Positions 26,291 through 34,748 of a stretch of DNA of 64,000 nt are shown here, piece by piece. The position numbers and the translations under genes were made by a program. The stretch lies in the NCBI GenBank assembly GCA_902489075.1, contig CABTYO010000005.1, positions 62,001-126,000 of the forward strand. Direction: 5' to 3'. How positions within the stretch are numbered: the first letter of the stretch is position 1; every line of letters begins with the position of its first letter. The notes below the pieces were generated by a model, which saw only the letters and a list, made by a program, of their open reading frames with translations, did no database searches and was not told the origin of the DNA. This DNA is from an uncultured Faecalicatena sp. GTDB lineage: Bacteria > Bacillota > Clostridia > Lachnospirales > Lachnospiraceae.

Positions 26291-26608
26291 ATGCTGGAAA
26301 AGATTTATCCTGGAATTAATATGGAGAGAACCGCTAACTGGCTGCGGTTTATGTGCAGATTCGAGAAGATCACTGTGAAGGATCTGTGCCGGCAGATGGG
26401 CTTAAGCTGTCCGCAGTCCATCTATGGCTGGTTCAGAGGACGGACACTCCCGTCGCTGGATAATTTTTATGCGCTCAGCCAGATTCTGGATGTATCTCTG
26501 GATGAGCTGATCGTGAATCAGCAGGAAGTGATACCGGAGAATTTCTGTAAAAAAATGGGACTCCAGAATGCAAGGCTCATCCAATACCGCATGAGACTCG
26601 AATTCTAG
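26291..26608 (+). CDS. Small helix-turn-helix (XRE-like) protein
   Basis: A protein of 105 residues from ATG 26291, preceded by GGAG at 26279-26282. The upstream in-frame TTG at 26222 is more likely the -35 TTGACA of its promoter. The HTH is seen as ITVKDLCRQMGLSCPQSIYGWFRG, followed by PSLDNFYALSQILDVSLDEL. The rest is short and basic. It is transcribed divergently from the Uma2 gene; its target is unknown. Confidence 0.75.
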   Translation: MLEKIYPGINMERTANWLRFMCRFEKITVKDLCRQMGLSCPQSIYGWFRGRTLPSLDNFYALSQILDVSLDELIVNQQEVIPENFCKKMGLQNARLIQYRMRLEF

Positions 26609-26625
26609 AAGTCCGATTGAGCACT

Positions 26626-27342
26626 TTACCGTTCAAGGAAGCACTTGAACGCTTTCAGGGAATAATTCATGACCAGTGATTCGGGCATTCCTGCGAGCCT
26701 GACAAGCTCCAGGGCGTGTTCGAAGTCACCTACATGTCTGGTCCCATGGCTGTCGCTGGCCAGAATGACAGGATAATGAAAGTGTCTGCACAGGTTCAGG
26801 ATCATCAGATCATTGAACCGGGTGTCACCGCGGTAGCCGTCGGGACTCAAGGAACTGTTGTTGATCTCTAAAAGCACATCATATTTCATAGCGGCTCTTA
26901 CAAGCGCGAGGTAGTCGACCGGGTACTTCACATCATCGCAGTGACCGATGATGCGTACTTTGGGATGCTGCATCGCCGCGATGTAGGCAGCCGTATTCTC
27001 TTCAAGAGTCCCCGGTTTCTTCACCGGCTTATGAATACTGGCGATCGCATAATCCAGCTTATCCAGTATGGAATCCTCCAGATCCAGCTTCCCGTTATTA
27101 TCCAGGATATTGACTTCTGCACCGTACATCATCTCTACACCGAGACGGATTCTCCTCGCATGGGCGAGGCTGCGGAAATAAGAAGTGCGCCCGCCGCCCA
27201 GTGTAGCTGGTCCATGGTCACTGATTCCAAGCATCTTTAAATTGTGTGCAGCGGCAGCTTTGGCCATATCCGTGATCGTGGCAGCAGATCCGTGGCCGCT
27301 TGCAATGGTATGTGTATGTATATCAAATTCTAAAACAGACAT
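26626..27342 (-). CDS. PHP-domain phosphatase, YcdX-like
   Basis: A 238-residue zinc-dependent phosphatase of the YcdX type. Metal ligands lie in DIHTHTIASGHG, GISDHGP, GAEVNIL, IASIHKP, GHCDDVKYP and ASDSHG. YcdX proteins dephosphorylate small organophosphates; the natural substrate here is unknown. It converges on the small HTH gene with an 18-bp gap. Its 5' side faces the microcompartment promoter region. Confidence 0.88.
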   Translation of the reverse strand: MSVLEFDIHTHTIASGHGSAATITDMAKAAAAHNLKMLGISDHGPATLGGGRTSYFRSLAHARRIRLGVEMMYGAEVNILDNNGKLDLEDSILDKLDYAIASIHKPVKKPGTLEENTAAYIAAMQHPKVRIIGHCDDVKYPVDYLALVRAAMKYDVLLEINNSSLSPDGYRGDTRFNDLMILNLCRHFHYPVILASDSHGTRHVGDFEHALELVRLAGMPESLVMNYSLKAFKCFLER

Positions 27343-27477
27343 AAGAGACTGACCTTTCTTTCCTGCTGCAAATGTAAATTCTCATACAGCAGACTTCGTT
27401 TAGAAACTCCTAATATATAGTATGCTTGATTTTGAATGGTTTGTCAATATAAAAGTAATATGAATACCACTGAAAAC

Positions 27478-27550
27478 AAACAAAAACAACAAAAATAATG
27501 TTTGATTGTGTTGGAATGATGCGCGAAAAATCTTCGAAAAATGTTGTTTT
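27478..27550. promoter_or_regulatory. Candidate regulator site upstream of the microcompartment operon
   Basis: The 12-mer AAACAAAAACAA at 27478-27489 recurs at 31958-31969 near the second promoter of the operon. AAAACAACA (27483-27491) is also inverted as TGTTGTTTT (27542-27550), next to the -35. A/T-rich TTTnnTTT-type repeats are typical of DeoR-family operators, so the DeoR protein at 40661 is the suggested ligand. The rest of the 27343-27692 gap shows only the promoter and leader. Confidence 0.4.
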
Positions 27551-27553
27551 GCG

Positions 27554-27582
27554 TTGACTTCTCCACATTATAAGCGTATAAT
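27554..27582 (+). promoter_or_regulatory. Main promoter of the microcompartment operon
   Basis: TTGACT at 27554-27559, a 17-bp spacer, and a perfect TATAAT at 27577-27582. It leaves a leader of about 105 bases before the dehydratase. Confidence 0.85.
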
Positions 27583-27692
27583 AATTATAACTGGGTGGAG
27601 AGGCTTTCTATCTTCATTGAGTGAAAGAATATATAGACAGGATCTTGAATAAACAGGGACTGCTTATATAAAAGAAAGGAGTGACAGGGCGA

Positions 27693-30224
27693 ATGGGATT
27701 ATATACCTATGACAGCACGGATATACCGAAGTCAGAACGCATATCCAGGCTGGTCGAGGATCTGTATGCGAAGATGCCGGAGATTGAATCTGCAAGGGCA
27801 GTTCTGATCACAGAGTCTTACAGGCAGACAGAGAGTGAACCGATGATCATCCGGCGTGCGAAGGCATTTGAGCATATCCTGGAGAATATCCCGATCATCA
27901 TAAGGGATATGGAACTGATCGTGGGAAGCACGACGATCGCACCGAGAGGCTGTCAGACATACCCGGAGTTTTCCTATGAATGGCTGGAGGCGGAGTTTGA
28001 TACGGTAGAGACAAGAAGCGCAGACCCGTTCTACATCTCAGAGAAGACAAAGGCAGAGTTAAAGGAAGCCAATGCATACTGGAAGGGCAAGACAACCAGT
28101 GAGCTGGCAACATCATACATGGAGCCGGAGACACTGCTGGCCATGGAGCATAATATTTTCACACCGGGCAATTACTTCTACAACGGTGTCGGGCATGTGA
28201 CAGTGAAGTATGACGAGGTCCTTGCAATCGGTTTTTCCGGAATTAAGGAAAAGGCCCAGGCGGAATTGGCCACACTTTGCCTGGCAGACGGAGATTATCA
28301 GAAGAAGTCCAGATTCCTGGAGGCTGTGATGATCAGCTGCGATGCAGTGATTACATATGCAAGACGTTATGCAAAGCTGGCTCTTGAGGAGGCTGAGAAG
28401 TGTTCCGATATGACCCGCAAGAAGGAACTGCTCCTGATTGCACAGAACTGTGCGAATGTACCGGAGAAGGGGGCATCAGGTTTTTACGAAGCCTGCCAGT
28501 CATTCTGGTTCGTACAGCAGCTTTTGCAGCTTGAATCCAGCGGACATTCCATCTCACCGGGAAGATTTGACCAGTACATGTATCCTTATTATAAGAAGGA
28601 CCTCGACAGCGGCAGGATCACCAGAGGGTTCGCACAGGAGCTGATGGACTGCATCTGGGTGAAGTTAAATGACCTGAACAAGTGCCGCGATGCAGTTTCA
28701 GCAGAAGGCTTTGCAGGCTACAGCCTGTTCCAGAACCTGATTGCAGGCGGGCAGAATGAAGAGGGTGTCGACGTGACCAATGATCTGTCCTTTATGAGCA
28801 TTCAGGCATCCATGCATGTATTCCTTCCGCAGCCATCCTTATCCGTCAGAGTCTGGAACGGGACTCCACATGAGTTCCTGATCAAGGCGGCAGAGCTGAC
28901 CCGGACAGGAATCGGACTTCCGGCATATTATAACGATGAAGTCATCATTCCGTCACTGGTAAGCCGCGGGCTGACACTGGAAGATGCAAGGGATTATAAT
29001 ATCATCGGCTGTGTAGAGCCGCAGAAGTCAGGCAAGACAGAAGGGTGGCACGATGCCGCATTCTTCAATATGTGCCGTCCTCTGGAATTAGTGTTCAGTA
29101 ACGGAGTGGACAAGGGAGTACAGATCGGACCAAAGACGGGGAAAGTAGAAGATATGAAGACCTTCGAGGAATTCTATCATGCCTACAAGATCCAGATGGA
29201 TTATGCCATCAAGCTTCTGGTCAATGCAGATAATGCAATCGATATGGCCCATGCAGAGAGATGCCCGCTTCCATTCCTTTCCTCTATGGTCGATGACTGT
29301 ATGAAGAGAGGAAAGTCCGTGCAGGAGGGTGGCGCCATCTACAACTTTACAGGTCCTCAGGGATTTGGTGTGGCAAATATGGCAGATTCCCTTTACGCGG
29401 TGAAGAAGCTGGTGTATGATGAAAAGAAGATCACTATGAAGGAGCTGAAGGAAGCTCTGGCAACCAACTATGGAAAAGGACTGAGCAGTGAGGATGTGGC
29501 ATCCATTACATCTGAGATTGCAGGAAGCATGAAGGAAGCAGGACAGGCTGTCTCAGAGCGCGAGATCGCTGCGATCCTTAAGACCGTAGTGGCTGCGTCA
29601 GAAGCACCGGAAGTCAAAGAGAATGGTGAGCGGATCTTGAAGCTGATCGAAGAAGTACCGAAGTTCGGCAATGACATCCCGGAGGTGGATGCATTTGCCA
29701 GAGATGTAGCTTATACCTATACCAAGCCGCTCTTACAATATAAGAACCCAAGAGGAGGCATGTTCCAGGCCGGACTGTATCCGGTATCTGCGAATGTCCC
29801 GCTGGGAGCACAGACAGGTGCCACACCGGACGGACGTCTGGCACATACACCGGTAGCCGATGGGGTATCACCATCCGCCGGGAAGGATGTGAACGGACCG
29901 ACAGCCGCTGCGAATTCTGTATCCAGACTGGATCATTACATCGCATCCAACGGTACCTTATTTAATCAGAAGTTCCACCCATCTGCACTGAGCGGCCGCA
30001 GAGGCCTTGAGAATTTTGTGGGCCTGGTACGTTCCTATTTTGACCAGAAAGGAAGCCACATGCAGTTCAATGTTGTAAGCCGCGAGACGCTCCTTGATGC
30101 ACAGAAGCATCCGGAGCAGTATAAGCACCTGGTTGTCAGGGTTGCCGGATACAGCGCATTATTTACCACATTGTCCAGGTCCCTTCAGGATGACATTATC
30201 CGCAGGACAGAGCAGGGATTCTAA
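27693..30224 (+). CDS. B12-independent 1,2-propanediol dehydratase (glycyl radical enzyme)
   Basis: Glycyl radical enzyme of 843 residues. The active-site loop NIIGCVEPQ has the thiyl Cys440 and Glu442. The C-terminal motif RVAGYSA contains the radical-bearing Gly819. The match to diol dehydratases, together with the neighbouring lactaldehyde-to-propionyl genes, points to (S)-1,2-propanediol dehydration to propionaldehyde rather than pyruvate or choline chemistry. ATG 27693 is preferred to GTG 27681, which lies within the AAGGAG site. No N-terminal encapsulation extension is evident, unlike several other cargo proteins here. The activase gene follows after 16 bp. Confidence 0.92.
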   Translation: MGLYTYDSTDIPKSERISRLVEDLYAKMPEIESARAVLITESYRQTESEPMIIRRAKAFEHILENIPIIIRDMELIVGSTTIAPRGCQTYPEFSYEWLEAEFDTVETRSADPFYISEKTKAELKEANAYWKGKTTSELATSYMEPETLLAMEHNIFTPGNYFYNGVGHVTVKYDEVLAIGFSGIKEKAQAELATLCLADGDYQKKSRFLEAVMISCDAVITYARRYAKLALEEAEKCSDMTRKKELLLIAQNCANVPEKGASGFYEACQSFWFVQQLLQLESSGHSISPGRFDQYMYPYYKKDLDSGRITRGFAQELMDCIWVKLNDLNKCRDAVSAEGFAGYSLFQNLIAGGQNEEGVDVTNDLSFMSIQASMHVFLPQPSLSVRVWNGTPHEFLIKAAELTRTGIGLPAYYNDEVIIPSLVSRGLTLEDARDYNIIGCVEPQKSGKTEGWHDAAFFNMCRPLELVFSNGVDKGVQIGPKTGKVEDMKTFEEFYHAYKIQMDYAIKLLVNADNAIDMAHAERCPLPFLSSMVDDCMKRGKSVQEGGAIYNFTGPQGFGVANMADSLYAVKKLVYDEKKITMKELKEALATNYGKGLSSEDVASITSEIAGSMKEAGQAVSEREIAAILKTVVAASEAPEVKENGERILKLIEEVPKFGNDIPEVDAFARDVAYTYTKPLLQYKNPRGGMFQAGLYPVSANVPLGAQTGATPDGRLAHTPVADGVSPSAGKDVNGPTAAANSVSRLDHYIASNGTLFNQKFHPSALSGRRGLENFVGLVRSYFDQKGSHMQFNVVSRETLLDAQKHPEQYKHLVVRVAGYSALFTTLSRSLQDDIIRRTEQGF

Positions 30225-30240
30225 GGGAAGGAAAAGCAGC

Positions 30241-31035
30241 ATGGACGATTATTTAAAGACAAAGGGACGTATTTTCGATATTCAGAGATACTCCATTCAT
30301 GACGGCAACGGAATCCGGACCATCGTGTTTTTAAAGGGATGTGTCTTAAGATGCCGCTGGTGCTGCAATCCGGAGTCCCAGAGATTTGAGATTGAGACGA
30401 TGAAGGTGCAGGGCGAAGATAAGATCATCGGAAGGGATGTCACCGTTGAAGAAGTCATGGAGACGGTAGAAAAGGACCGGACCTATTACAGAAGGACAGG
30501 CGGCGGCCTGACATTATCAGGCGGGGAGAGCCTGTGCCAGCCGGAATTTGCAACAGCCCTTTTAAGAGCTGCGAACGAAGCCGGGATCAGCACCGCGCTG
30601 GAGAGCATGGGCTGTGCCGATTACCGGGTGATTGAAGGAATCCTTCCATATTTAGACCAGTATCTTCTGGATATCAAGCATATGGACCCTGCCAAACATA
30701 AGGAATTCACCGGACGGTCCAACGAACTGATGCTTGAGAATGCAAGGAAGATCGCCCAGTCAGGCATGACAGAATTGAGTATCCGTGTTCCGGTCATACC
30801 GGGGTTCAATGATACAGCAAGGGAAATCCGGGATATCGCGGAGTATACAGGAAAGCTTGGGAATGTAAAGAGACTTCATCTTCTTCCATACCACAGGCTG
30901 GGGCAGGATAAATATGAAGGTTTGGGAAGGCAGTACCTTATGGGTGATGTAGAGCCGCCGTCCAATGAAAGGATGGAGACGCTGCTTAAAATTGCTTCCC
31001 AGGCATCCAAAGTAGAGTGCCAGATAGGAGGTTAA
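30241..31035 (+). CDS. Glycyl radical enzyme activating enzyme (radical SAM)
   Basis: A 264-residue radical SAM activase that installs the glycyl radical on the upstream dehydratase. The cluster motif CxxxCxxC is Cys34, Cys38 and Cys41 (GCVLRCRWC), followed by GGGLTLSGGES. Many activases of this group carry a Cys-rich ferredoxin-like insert after the first motif; here the chain runs straight from CCNPESQ to DVTVEEV, so only the SAM cluster is predicted. ATG 30241 lies 16 bp after the dehydratase, with GGAAGG upstream. Confidence 0.93.
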   Translation: MDDYLKTKGRIFDIQRYSIHDGNGIRTIVFLKGCVLRCRWCCNPESQRFEIETMKVQGEDKIIGRDVTVEEVMETVEKDRTYYRRTGGGLTLSGGESLCQPEFATALLRAANEAGISTALESMGCADYRVIEGILPYLDQYLLDIKHMDPAKHKEFTGRSNELMLENARKIAQSGMTELSIRVPVIPGFNDTAREIRDIAEYTGKLGNVKRLHLLPYHRLGQDKYEGLGRQYLMGDVEPPSNERMETLLKIASQASKVECQIGG

Positions 31036-31040
31036 AGGAA

Positions 31041-31403
31041 ATGAATCATGAGCAGATGCCGGAGAGGATCGTCCAGGAACTGGTCCCCGGCAAAGAGATT
31101 ACCATTGCCCATCTGATTGCAAGCCCTGACATCATACTGTATGAGAAGCTGGGGCTGGATCCGAGGGTGGAGCACAGCAAGTCCGCCATCGGGATCCTGA
31201 CCATAAGCCCGGCAGAGACTGCGATCATAGCAGCCGATATTGCAACCAAGGCGGCAGGGATCGAACTGGGATTTGTGGACCGTTTCAGCGGGACACTGAT
31301 CGTAACAGGGACGATTTCCGAGGTAGAGGCATCGATCCGCGCGGTACTGGATTACGTGAAGGATAAGATGGGCTTCTCCGTATGTGAGATCACAAGGACT
31401 TAA
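31041..31403 (+). CDS. PduU/EutS-type permuted BMC-H shell protein
   Basis: A 120-residue shell protein with the circularly permuted BMC fold: RIVQELVPGKEITIAHLIASP, then AIGILTISPAETAIIAADIATKAA and FVDRFSGTLIVTG. This order is diagnostic of EutS and PduU, whose hexamers have a small beta-barrel over the pore. ATG 31041 has GGAGG 10 bp upstream and starts 5 bp after the activase. Confidence 0.93.
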   Translation: MNHEQMPERIVQELVPGKEITIAHLIASPDIILYEKLGLDPRVEHSKSAIGILTISPAETAIIAADIATKAAGIELGFVDRFSGTLIVTGTISEVEASIRAVLDYVKDKMGFSVCEITRT

Positions 31404-31408
31404 AGGCA

Positions 31409-31909
31409 ATGAAGAAGATTGTACTGATGGGCCGGAGCGAATGTGGGAAAACCACACTCACCCAGGCATTAAAAGGTGAAAAAATCCAGTATCATAAAAC
31501 CCAATATGTGAATAACTTCGATGTTATCATAGATACCCCGGGCGAATACGCCCAGACAAAGCATCTTGGGTACGCGCTCGCGCTGTACTCATATGAAGCC
31601 GATGTGGTAGGACTTTTACTGTCTGCCACGGAACCCTACTCCCTGTATCCACCGTGCTGTACGTCCATGTGCAACCGTGAGGTTATCGGTATCGTGACAA
31701 AGATCCATGATGAGAAGGCAGATGTAGCACGTGCAGAACGATGGTTAAGGCTCACCGGATGTAAGAAAATCTTCTATGTAGACTCCAAGAATTACGAGGG
31801 AATCCCGGAGATTCTGGAGTATTTAAAAGAAGATGGGGACATCCTTCCGTGGGAAATGGAAGAAAACGGGGAAAATGGCGAAAAAACAACAAATCCAACA
31901 CAGAAATAA
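31409..31909 (+). CDS. PduV/EutP-type small GTPase-like protein
   Basis: A 166-residue P-loop protein. Walker A is GRSECGKTT, DTPGEY is the switch-II motif, and TKIH replaces the usual NKxD. PduV associates with the outside of the propanediol microcompartment (established in Salmonella), perhaps linking it to filaments. It starts 5 bp after the PduU-type gene. The last ~20 residues are acidic and Asn/Thr-rich. Confidence 0.9.
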   Translation: MKKIVLMGRSECGKTTLTQALKGEKIQYHKTQYVNNFDVIIDTPGEYAQTKHLGYALALYSYEADVVGLLLSATEPYSLYPPCCTSMCNREVIGIVTKIHDEKADVARAERWLRLTGCKKIFYVDSKNYEGIPEILEYLKEDGDILPWEMEENGENGEKTTNPTQK

Positions 31910-31910
31910 G

Positions 31911-31980
31911 TTGACTGTTGTGGGGTTATGTGGTAATATCGAGTTAGAAACAACATAAAACAAAAACAAGTTTTGTTTTT
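31911..31980 (+). promoter_or_regulatory. Second promoter and repeat motif inside the microcompartment locus
   Basis: TTGACT at 31911-31916, a 17-bp spacer, and TAATAT at 31934-31939, directly after the PduV-type stop. Downstream lie AAACAAAAACAA (31958-31969), identical to the 12-mer before the main promoter, and its imperfect inverse TTTTGTTTTT (31971-31980). This probably gives separate, co-regulated expression of aldolase and shell genes. Confidence 0.7.
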
Positions 31981-32002
31981 AGAATCCAAGGAGGAAAAAA
32001 GG

Positions 32003-32809
32003 ATGCAAAACGAATACGAAATCAAAAAAGAAATGTGTGAAATCGGTAAAAGAGTGTACAACCGTGGAATGGTAGCTGCCAATGACGGTAACTTCTCTGT
32101 AAAGCTGAATGACAACGAATTCCTGTGCACACCAACAGGCGTAAGCAAAGGATTCATGACACCGGAATATATCTGTAAAGTAGACGCAGAAGGAAATGTA
32201 CTTCAGGCTAACAAAGGATTCAGACCATCATCTGAGATCAAGATGCACATGCGTGTATACAAAGAAAGACCGGACGTTAACGCAGTAGTACATGCTCACC
32301 CGCTGTACGCTACAACATTTGCTATCTGTGGTATTCCTCTGACACAGCCGATCATGCCGGAAGCTGTTATCGCACTGGGATGCGTTCCGATCGCTAAATA
32401 CGGCACACCTTCTACAATGGAGATTCCGGATGCTGTATCTGAGCACTTACAGTATTTTGATGCAGTACTTCTTGAGAACCACGGAGCACTTGCTTACTCA
32501 GACAATCTGTTGAACGCTTACCACAAGATGGAATCCTTAGAGTTCTACGCACAGCTTCTGTATCAGTCAAAGATGCTCGGCGAGCCACAGGAATTCAACA
32601 AAGAGCAGATGGACAAGCTGTACGAGATCAGAAGAAAAATGGGACTTCCAGGAAAGCATCCTGCAAATGTATGCCCGAACGCAAAAGCTGGTAAGCCAAG
32701 CTGCCACAGCTGCGGCGGATCATGCAGCGCAAGTGCACCGGCTGCAACTGCAGACGCTGACTTAGTTGCATCCATCACAAAGAAAGTTATGGATCAGTTA
32801 GGACTGTAA
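32003..32809 (+). CDS. Class II L-fuculose/L-rhamnulose-1-phosphate aldolase with encapsulation helix
   Basis: A 268-residue zinc aldolase that splits fuculose-1-P (and probably rhamnulose-1-P) into DHAP and lactaldehyde. Zinc and catalytic motifs are VVHAHPLYAT (two His), IMPEAV (Glu) and LLENHGAL (His). After residue ~215 comes a linker with four Cys in CX9CX2CX3C spacing (Cys224, 234, 237, 241), then an Ala/Pro stretch and the terminal helix ADLVASITKKVMDQLGL. That helix matches the encapsulation peptides of neighbouring enzymes, so the aldolase is probably lumenal. AAGGAGG lies before ATG 32003. Confidence 0.92.
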   Translation: MQNEYEIKKEMCEIGKRVYNRGMVAANDGNFSVKLNDNEFLCTPTGVSKGFMTPEYICKVDAEGNVLQANKGFRPSSEIKMHMRVYKERPDVNAVVHAHPLYATTFAICGIPLTQPIMPEAVIALGCVPIAKYGTPSTMEIPDAVSEHLQYFDAVLLENHGALAYSDNLLNAYHKMESLEFYAQLLYQSKMLGEPQEFNKEQMDKLYEIRRKMGLPGKHPANVCPNAKAGKPSCHSCGGSCSASAPAATADADLVASITKKVMDQLGL

Positions 32810-32828
32810 TCCAGTATAGGGGACAGCT

Positions 32829-33353
32829 ATGAATGAACAGGATATTACCAACGCCGTGAAAGCGGTGCTGGACCAGATGAAAGATAGCGGCGGACATCAT
32901 CATGCGGCAGGGCATGTCTGCACATGCAATAAGCATAAGATGACCCTGAAAGCTGCCAATGCCCTGATCGAGAAGGTGAAGGTAAAAGCAGCCGAGCTGG
33001 GCGTGAATGCAGTCATTGCCGTATCTGACAAGGCAGGGAGACCTGTCGCAGTTCAGTGCATGGATGATGCCTACATAGCAAGTTTTGATATTGCAATCAA
33101 CAAGACATTTACTTCAGCGAGCCTCAAGATGTCAACGGACGAGCTTAGTCACTTAAGTCAGCCGGGACAGCCTTTATACGGGATTCAGTTCACGAATGAG
33201 GGCAAGATCGTAATATTTGGCGGTGGAGAACCGCTGGAAGCAGATGGAAAAATAGTCGGAGCCTTAGGTGTCAGCGGTGGCACAGCCGAACAGGATACTG
33301 CAATCGCGGCTTACGGCAAAGAGATTTTTGAGGAGGTATTAGCGTGTCTGTAA
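32829..33353 (+). CDS. GlcG/HbpS (DUF336) protein, PduO C-domain-like, cargo
   Basis: A 174-residue protein. The N-terminal helix EQDITNAVKAVLDQMKD resembles an encapsulation peptide and is followed by a His/Cys-rich linker (GGHHHAAGHVCTCNKHK). The rest is a DUF336/GlcG domain (AVSDKAGRPVAVQCMDDA, GGGEPLEADGKIVGALGVSGGT), like the heme-binding C-terminal part of PduO or HbpS. Its task in glycyl-radical compartments is not settled. It overlaps the aldehyde dehydrogenase start by 10 bp. Confidence 0.85.
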   Translation: MNEQDITNAVKAVLDQMKDSGGHHHAAGHVCTCNKHKMTLKAANALIEKVKVKAAELGVNAVIAVSDKAGRPVAVQCMDDAYIASFDIAINKTFTSASLKMSTDELSHLSQPGQPLYGIQFTNEGKIVIFGGGEPLEADGKIVGALGVSGGTAEQDTAIAAYGKEIFEEVLACL

Positions 33354-34732
33354 ATGAGCAGATGGTCCAGGACATTGTTTCAGAAGTCATGGCAAAGATG
33401 CAGATCGCTTCCGAAGTTACAGGAAGCCACGGCGTCTTTACTGATATGAACGAAGCAATCGAAGCAGCAAAAAAAGCGCAGAAGATTGTGGGCAAGATGT
33501 CTATGGACGGAAGAGAGAAGATAATTTCAAACATTAGGAAAAAGACAATAGAGAATGCCGAGATCCTCGCACGCATGGGCGTAGAGGAGACAGGCATGGG
33601 GAATGTCGGACACAAGATCTTAAAGCACCAGTTAGTTGCTGAGAAGACACCGGGAACGGAAGACATCACAACAACAGCATGGTCAGGAGACAGAGGACTT
33701 ACATTGATCGAGATGGGACCGTTCGGAGTAATTGGAGCGATTACACCATGTACGAACCCAAGTGAGACCGTTCTCTGCAACACAATCGGAATGGTGGCAG
33801 GCGGCAACACAGTCGTATTCAACCCGCATCCGGCAGCAATCAAGACATCCATCTATGCGATCAACATGATCAATGAAGCTTCTATCGAAGCAGGTGGACC
33901 TGACAACATTGCCTGCACAGTTGAGAAGCCGACGCTGGATTCCAGTAACATCATGATGAAGCATAAAGATATCCCCCTGATCGCAGCAACAGGAGGCCCG
34001 GGAGTTGTTACCGCAGTCCTGTCATCAGGCAAGAGAGGAATCGGAGCAGGGGCAGGCAATCCGCCGGCACTTGTAGACGAGACAGCAGATATCCGCAAGG
34101 CAGCAGAAGACATTGTGAACGGATGTACATTCGATAACAACCTTCCATGTATCGCTGAGAAAGAGATCGTAGCTGTGGATTCCATCGTTGATGAACTGAT
34201 GCATTATATGGTCAACGAGCAGGGATGCTACCTGGCTTCCAAGGAAGAGCAGGATGCACTGACAGCTGTTGTCTTAAAGGATGGCAGACTGAACAGAAAG
34301 TGTGTCGGAAGAGATGCTAAGACACTGCTGGGAATGATCGGTGTGACAGTTCCGGACAACATCAGATGTATTACATTTGAGGGACCGAAGGAGCATCCGC
34401 TGATCGCCACAGAGCTGATGATGCCAATCTTAGGTGTCGTAAGGGCGAAAGACTTTAACGATGCGGTTGAGCAGGCAGTATGGCTGGAGCATGGCAACAG
34501 ACACTCCGCTCATATCCATTCTAAGAACATTGACAACATCACAACATATGCAAAAGCGATTGACACGGCAATTCTTGTAAAGAACGGCCCATCCTATGCA
34601 GCAATCGGATTCGGAGGCGAAGGCTTCTGTACATTTACGATTGCAAGCCGTACAGGAGAAGGACTTACAAGTGCAAGCTCATTCACAAAGAGAAGACGCT
34701 GCGTAATGACAGACAGTCTATGCATTCGCTAG
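33344..34732 (+). CDS. pduP: CoA-acylating propionaldehyde dehydrogenase
   Basis: A 462-residue aldehyde dehydrogenase converting propionaldehyde, CoA and NAD+ to propionyl-CoA. GTG 33344 is chosen because GAGGAGG lies 8 bp upstream. The N-terminal helix EQMVQDIVSEVMAKMQ is an encapsulation peptide like that of PduP. Family motifs include ITPCTNPSETV, NPHPAA, the cofactor loop AATGGPGVV and the catalytic Cys in FDNNLPCIAEKE. Its NADH must be re-oxidised by the alcohol dehydrogenases encoded nearby. Confidence 0.93.
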   Translation: MSVNEQMVQDIVSEVMAKMQIASEVTGSHGVFTDMNEAIEAAKKAQKIVGKMSMDGREKIISNIRKKTIENAEILARMGVEETGMGNVGHKILKHQLVAEKTPGTEDITTTAWSGDRGLTLIEMGPFGVIGAITPCTNPSETVLCNTIGMVAGGNTVVFNPHPAAIKTSIYAINMINEASIEAGGPDNIACTVEKPTLDSSNIMMKHKDIPLIAATGGPGVVTAVLSSGKRGIGAGAGNPPALVDETADIRKAAEDIVNGCTFDNNLPCIAEKEIVAVDSIVDELMHYMVNEQGCYLASKEEQDALTAVVLKDGRLNRKCVGRDAKTLLGMIGVTVPDNIRCITFEGPKEHPLIATELMMPILGVVRAKDFNDAVEQAVWLEHGNRHSAHIHSKNIDNITTYAKAIDTAILVKNGPSYAAIGFGGEGFCTFTIASRTGEGLTSASSFTKRRRCVMTDSLCIR

Positions 34733-34748
34733 GACAGGAGGAAATAAA

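Noticed and set aside
29468..29946. Minus-strand frames inside the glycyl radical dehydratase
   Set aside because: Shadows of a highly conserved gene; no start signals or family features.
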